Of a stretch of DNA of 64,000 nt, positions 61,354-64,000 are shown in pieces. The position numbers were made by a program, and so were the translations under genes. The stretch comes from Dipylidium caninum (taxonomy: Eukaryota > Platyhelminthes > Cestoda > Cyclophyllidea > Dipylidiidae), in NCBI GenBank assembly GCA_017562135.1, contig QEYB01001685.1, positions 434,001-498,000 of the forward strand. The letters run 5' to 3'. Below the pieces are notes generated by a model. It was given only the letters and a program-made list of their open reading frames with translations, made no database searches and had not been told where the DNA came from. Position 1 is the stretch's first letter; each line of letters begins with the position of its first letter.

Positions 61354-62659
61354 AGTCGATGATTGCCAACCTCTCCTCTCTTTCAATGTACAAGGTGCTT
61401 CAGACACGGACCGCGCCACGAATACTGTTGCCCCTCGTTACCCCTGCCTTATCTGTCGTACGATATATTCGTATATACAGACATTTAAGACGAAACTACT
61501 GCCATTTTCTCGTTGTGTGTGTGCACCAATTTTGGTCCAATGACAGATTCCGCGGATTTAGTGCTTTTTCCATCTCGTGTCAGCGGTCTTTGACGCCGTT
61601 TTGAGCAGATTGCCGCTTACGCTAAGGTCGCAATCCGCACAGTTTTGATAACCTTCTTACACTTGATTTAGGCAACTGGATGAAATCTGACACAAAAGCA
61701 AGTATACATTTAGGCGCAAATAGCTCAGAGATAGGCTTTCAGAACACTTTTTTTCGCCAACTCTTTGTGAAAGGAGAACACGAAGAACCTGCCCCGTGGT
61801 GTTCCACCTAATGGGGACCAATAATAATTTTTGCCCTCTCGGCCCCTCCACCTCCCCATCGGCGCCGGTAAGATCGTGTGGAGGGGCTTGAGACGTCAGG
61901 GAAACAACCTTCATTCCCATCAACAAATGCTGCGGGGCTAGTTGAATTGAAGCCCACGAAACGAATGACAAGTTTAGGCTGCGTAGAAGTATGAACATGG
62001 CAGATTGAAGTGCCACAAGGCGGCGATAGGCGTTTGCCTCTTGCTGGGCCGTGGGGGACGGGGATTGGAACGACATTTATTAAAATTTCTGCCCCGCCCT
62101 CCCACCGCCCCCTCGGCGAAATTGTTTTCTTTCTTTGTTTTTAATGAAGAGGACCTTTGTTGGCCACTTAGAGCACTTCTCATTCCCCTTTTGTCGGTGA
62201 TAATTACCTTTTCTAGGGGAGAGTGAAGGAGTCCTGCCACGTGACCGCCGCCCAAAAGTGACCCTTTCGGAATGGACGAAACACTGGCCGCCCACGCCGG
62301 GTGGCTGGACGGCTGTTAGCTTTGCTGTTGCGGTCGAGTGGGAACCCATCACACGACTCCAACTGTCGCCCGATCCCATGGGGGGTGGGAACGACTGGCG
62401 GAGGCACCTCCACACATTTCGACGCAGTATTGTGGCGAGGGAGACCTTTGTCGGCATTGTTAGACTGCGGTCGCATCCTCTCCCCGACGGTTCACGTCTC
62501 GAGTCGCGAGTGGACGGCGTCAAACGACTGATCCTCTGCGTGAGCGTCCGACTTGCCTCGGGCGTGGGAGTCGGCGCTTGACCACTCGAGTCGGTGCAAC
62601 GGTGAAAATTGCACTCGCGATTGGATAAACACCTTCGGTGGTCATCACCGTCATCATTT
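61354..62659. other. Spacer, no gene recognised
   Basis: Lies between the candidate secreted protein gene and the inverted mariner copy. Overlapping frames at 62080-62580 are GC-rich and have no recognisable motif on either strand. Confidence 0.45.
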
Positions 62660-64000
62660 CCGGTGTGAAAACAATGAAACCAGTGTTGAATATAAGTGGA
62701 AAATACAAGACAAAAATTTTTAAGTTTTCTATTGCATTCAGTCGAAGTAATTTCACTTGCAATCTACAACGTTCTGCCAACGATTGGCCAAGGCAGACAT
62801 GCCTTGTGGGAAGAAGTGTTTACTTTTAGATTTAAATAAACGATTCAAAGTCTTTTCACACCTCATTTTGGTGAGTGTATGTGGTTTTCTCCTAAAATAT
62901 AATTCCATAATTACGGCGAACGTAGTGATCGGGTGGATGAGGAGGATGACGGTGAATTTGCCTGTGGTCGGCGTTCAGCCTCCTCCTCATCGTGCAGTGA
63001 GATGGCGCCGTGTCGATTAGGCAGTGCTGTTTGGCTTTTTTTCCTTCTTTCTCCATTTCTTCTCATGTCTAACATCACTTTCAGTCAGGACATTAGGACT
63101 CCTCCGTTGTTATGGTTTGGTCTGGTGGCTGTCGGAAAAAAGGAAGGAAGGAGGGGCAATCCAACATAGAATAGCTGACCCTTGGTCTCCTTTTCCTGTC
63201 CTAACAGGGGGCGCCAAGAATGCCGCAGACGTCTGATTGCCCGAAAAGCCCCTATCCGAGATTCAAGGCCACCTGCACTCCTAAAATATTGGGCAGGAAA
63301 CGCTGAAACGGGCGCTGGAGATAAGTAGAAGTTTCTCATCATCCACGACAATGGAATTGCGCCGCTCGCATGCTTTCATCTGGTGTCTGTAGGAAAGAAG
63401 GGAGGAACAAAGCAGGCTCCCTCTTTTGGCATCCCATCATATGCTAACCACAATTTTCTTCTCGTCCACCCATTTGCTTGCTCATTTTCGATTCTCATGC
63501 GAAGTGCCCCTTTGCATTGGAAGTGCTGAGATTTGATGCAAAGATGGTGGCGAAGGAAGCGTCGACGATGCGCCTTTCCCGTTGCATTTGCATCTGTCCA
63601 ACTGAGTCCATCGTTTTCTTGCCCATTTAACATACGCTGATGTTTTAGCACAACCTTAGCTGTTTGGCCGGTTTCTCTTTAGTTTAGACACAAGTCCACA
63701 ACTGGTTTCGTGTGTGGACCGCAGTCCACAGTCGTCGTCGTCCTGAATTCCTCCTCGTCGGCCACAGGGGCCGATGGTCTTCCTCGAAACCCCCTGACGA
63801 TACTCAAAGCTTCAGAGGGGAATCTTTTGGAGCCAACCTCACCGCACTTTTCCCACTCGTGAATCCACCTCCGATTGCCTCCTTAACATTTCTCGAGGCT
63901 TGTTTAACTGCGCTACGAGTAAATATGAACTCGTGTGAGCAAAGCGGATATAATTTGCGTCTTGTTTCCCTCTGGTTAGGGCGAAAAATAAGGTGAAAAT
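62660..64000 (-). mobile_element. Mariner-family element, inverted copy running off the window
   Basis: This is closely related to the 27.8-29.1 kb element but in the opposite orientation, as shown by near-identical stretches around 63430-63990 and 62740-63020. The 3' terminal repeat is at about 62662-62690, and the 5' end would lie about 140 bp beyond the window. It is longer than its relative because of extra sequence at about 63060-63420, which contains another terminal-repeat-like motif (63283-63318) and so suggests nesting or rearrangement. Frames are broken. Confidence 0.82.

Noticed and set aside
61095..61604. 169-codon open frame on the + strand
   Set aside because: It overlaps the candidate exons 2 and 3 in a different frame, has no domain signature, and its start has no context.
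1..64000. CRISPR arrays, bacterial operons, rRNA genes, integrated viral genes
   Set aside because: None seen. The spliced genes and mariner debris identify animal nuclear DNA, and tandem repeats here are simple microsatellites.

Overview
The window is nuclear DNA from an animal. It carries a Notch ligand, a cytosolic-type valyl-tRNA synthetase and a tubulin-folding cofactor, all split by GT-AG introns. Three introns of 34, 35 and 37 nt, next to other introns of several kilobases, together with degenerate mariner elements, point to a flatworm, most likely a tapeworm. That placement is inferred from gene structure and is not proven. Base composition changes along the window: roughly the first 36 kb is GC-rich with many simple repeats, and about 48-57 kb is AT-rich.

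Layout. Positions 1-17.7 kb hold no gene I can support, only GC-rich spacer with low-complexity tracts, a diverged duplicated repeat (about 2.43-2.67 and 6.63-6.90 kb) and a perfect 15-bp hairpin (9895-9930). A Delta-type Notch ligand lies on the + strand from 18237 to 34054 in nine exons (signal peptide, MNNL, DSL, eight EGF repeats, one membrane segment, about 133-residue cytoplasmic tail). Its third intron is almost wholly one mariner element. Its seventh exon carries an apparent one-base deletion.

From about 37.1 to 55.3 kb, three units lie head to tail on the - strand, in transcription order: tubulin-folding cofactor B (55340-53357, six exons), valyl-tRNA synthetase (52277-37815, fourteen exons), and a short unit with a GST C-terminal-like domain (37885-37135) whose start overlaps the last synthetase exon in another frame. 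The synthetase lacks the N-terminal GST-like domain known from animal VARS1, so the GST-like unit just downstream is the most interesting part of the window. Several mariner fossils sit in synthetase intron 10.

The right end holds a CCAAT/TATA promoter followed by a candidate three-exon small secreted protein with one in-frame TGA (59710-61353), then a mariner copy inverted relative to the one in the Delta gene, running off the window end. Three coding disruptions (Delta EGF3, VARS exon 9, possibly VARS exon 14) are single-base and two lie in G/C homopolymers, so assembly error is a real possibility. I did not find a clearly new multi-gene system.
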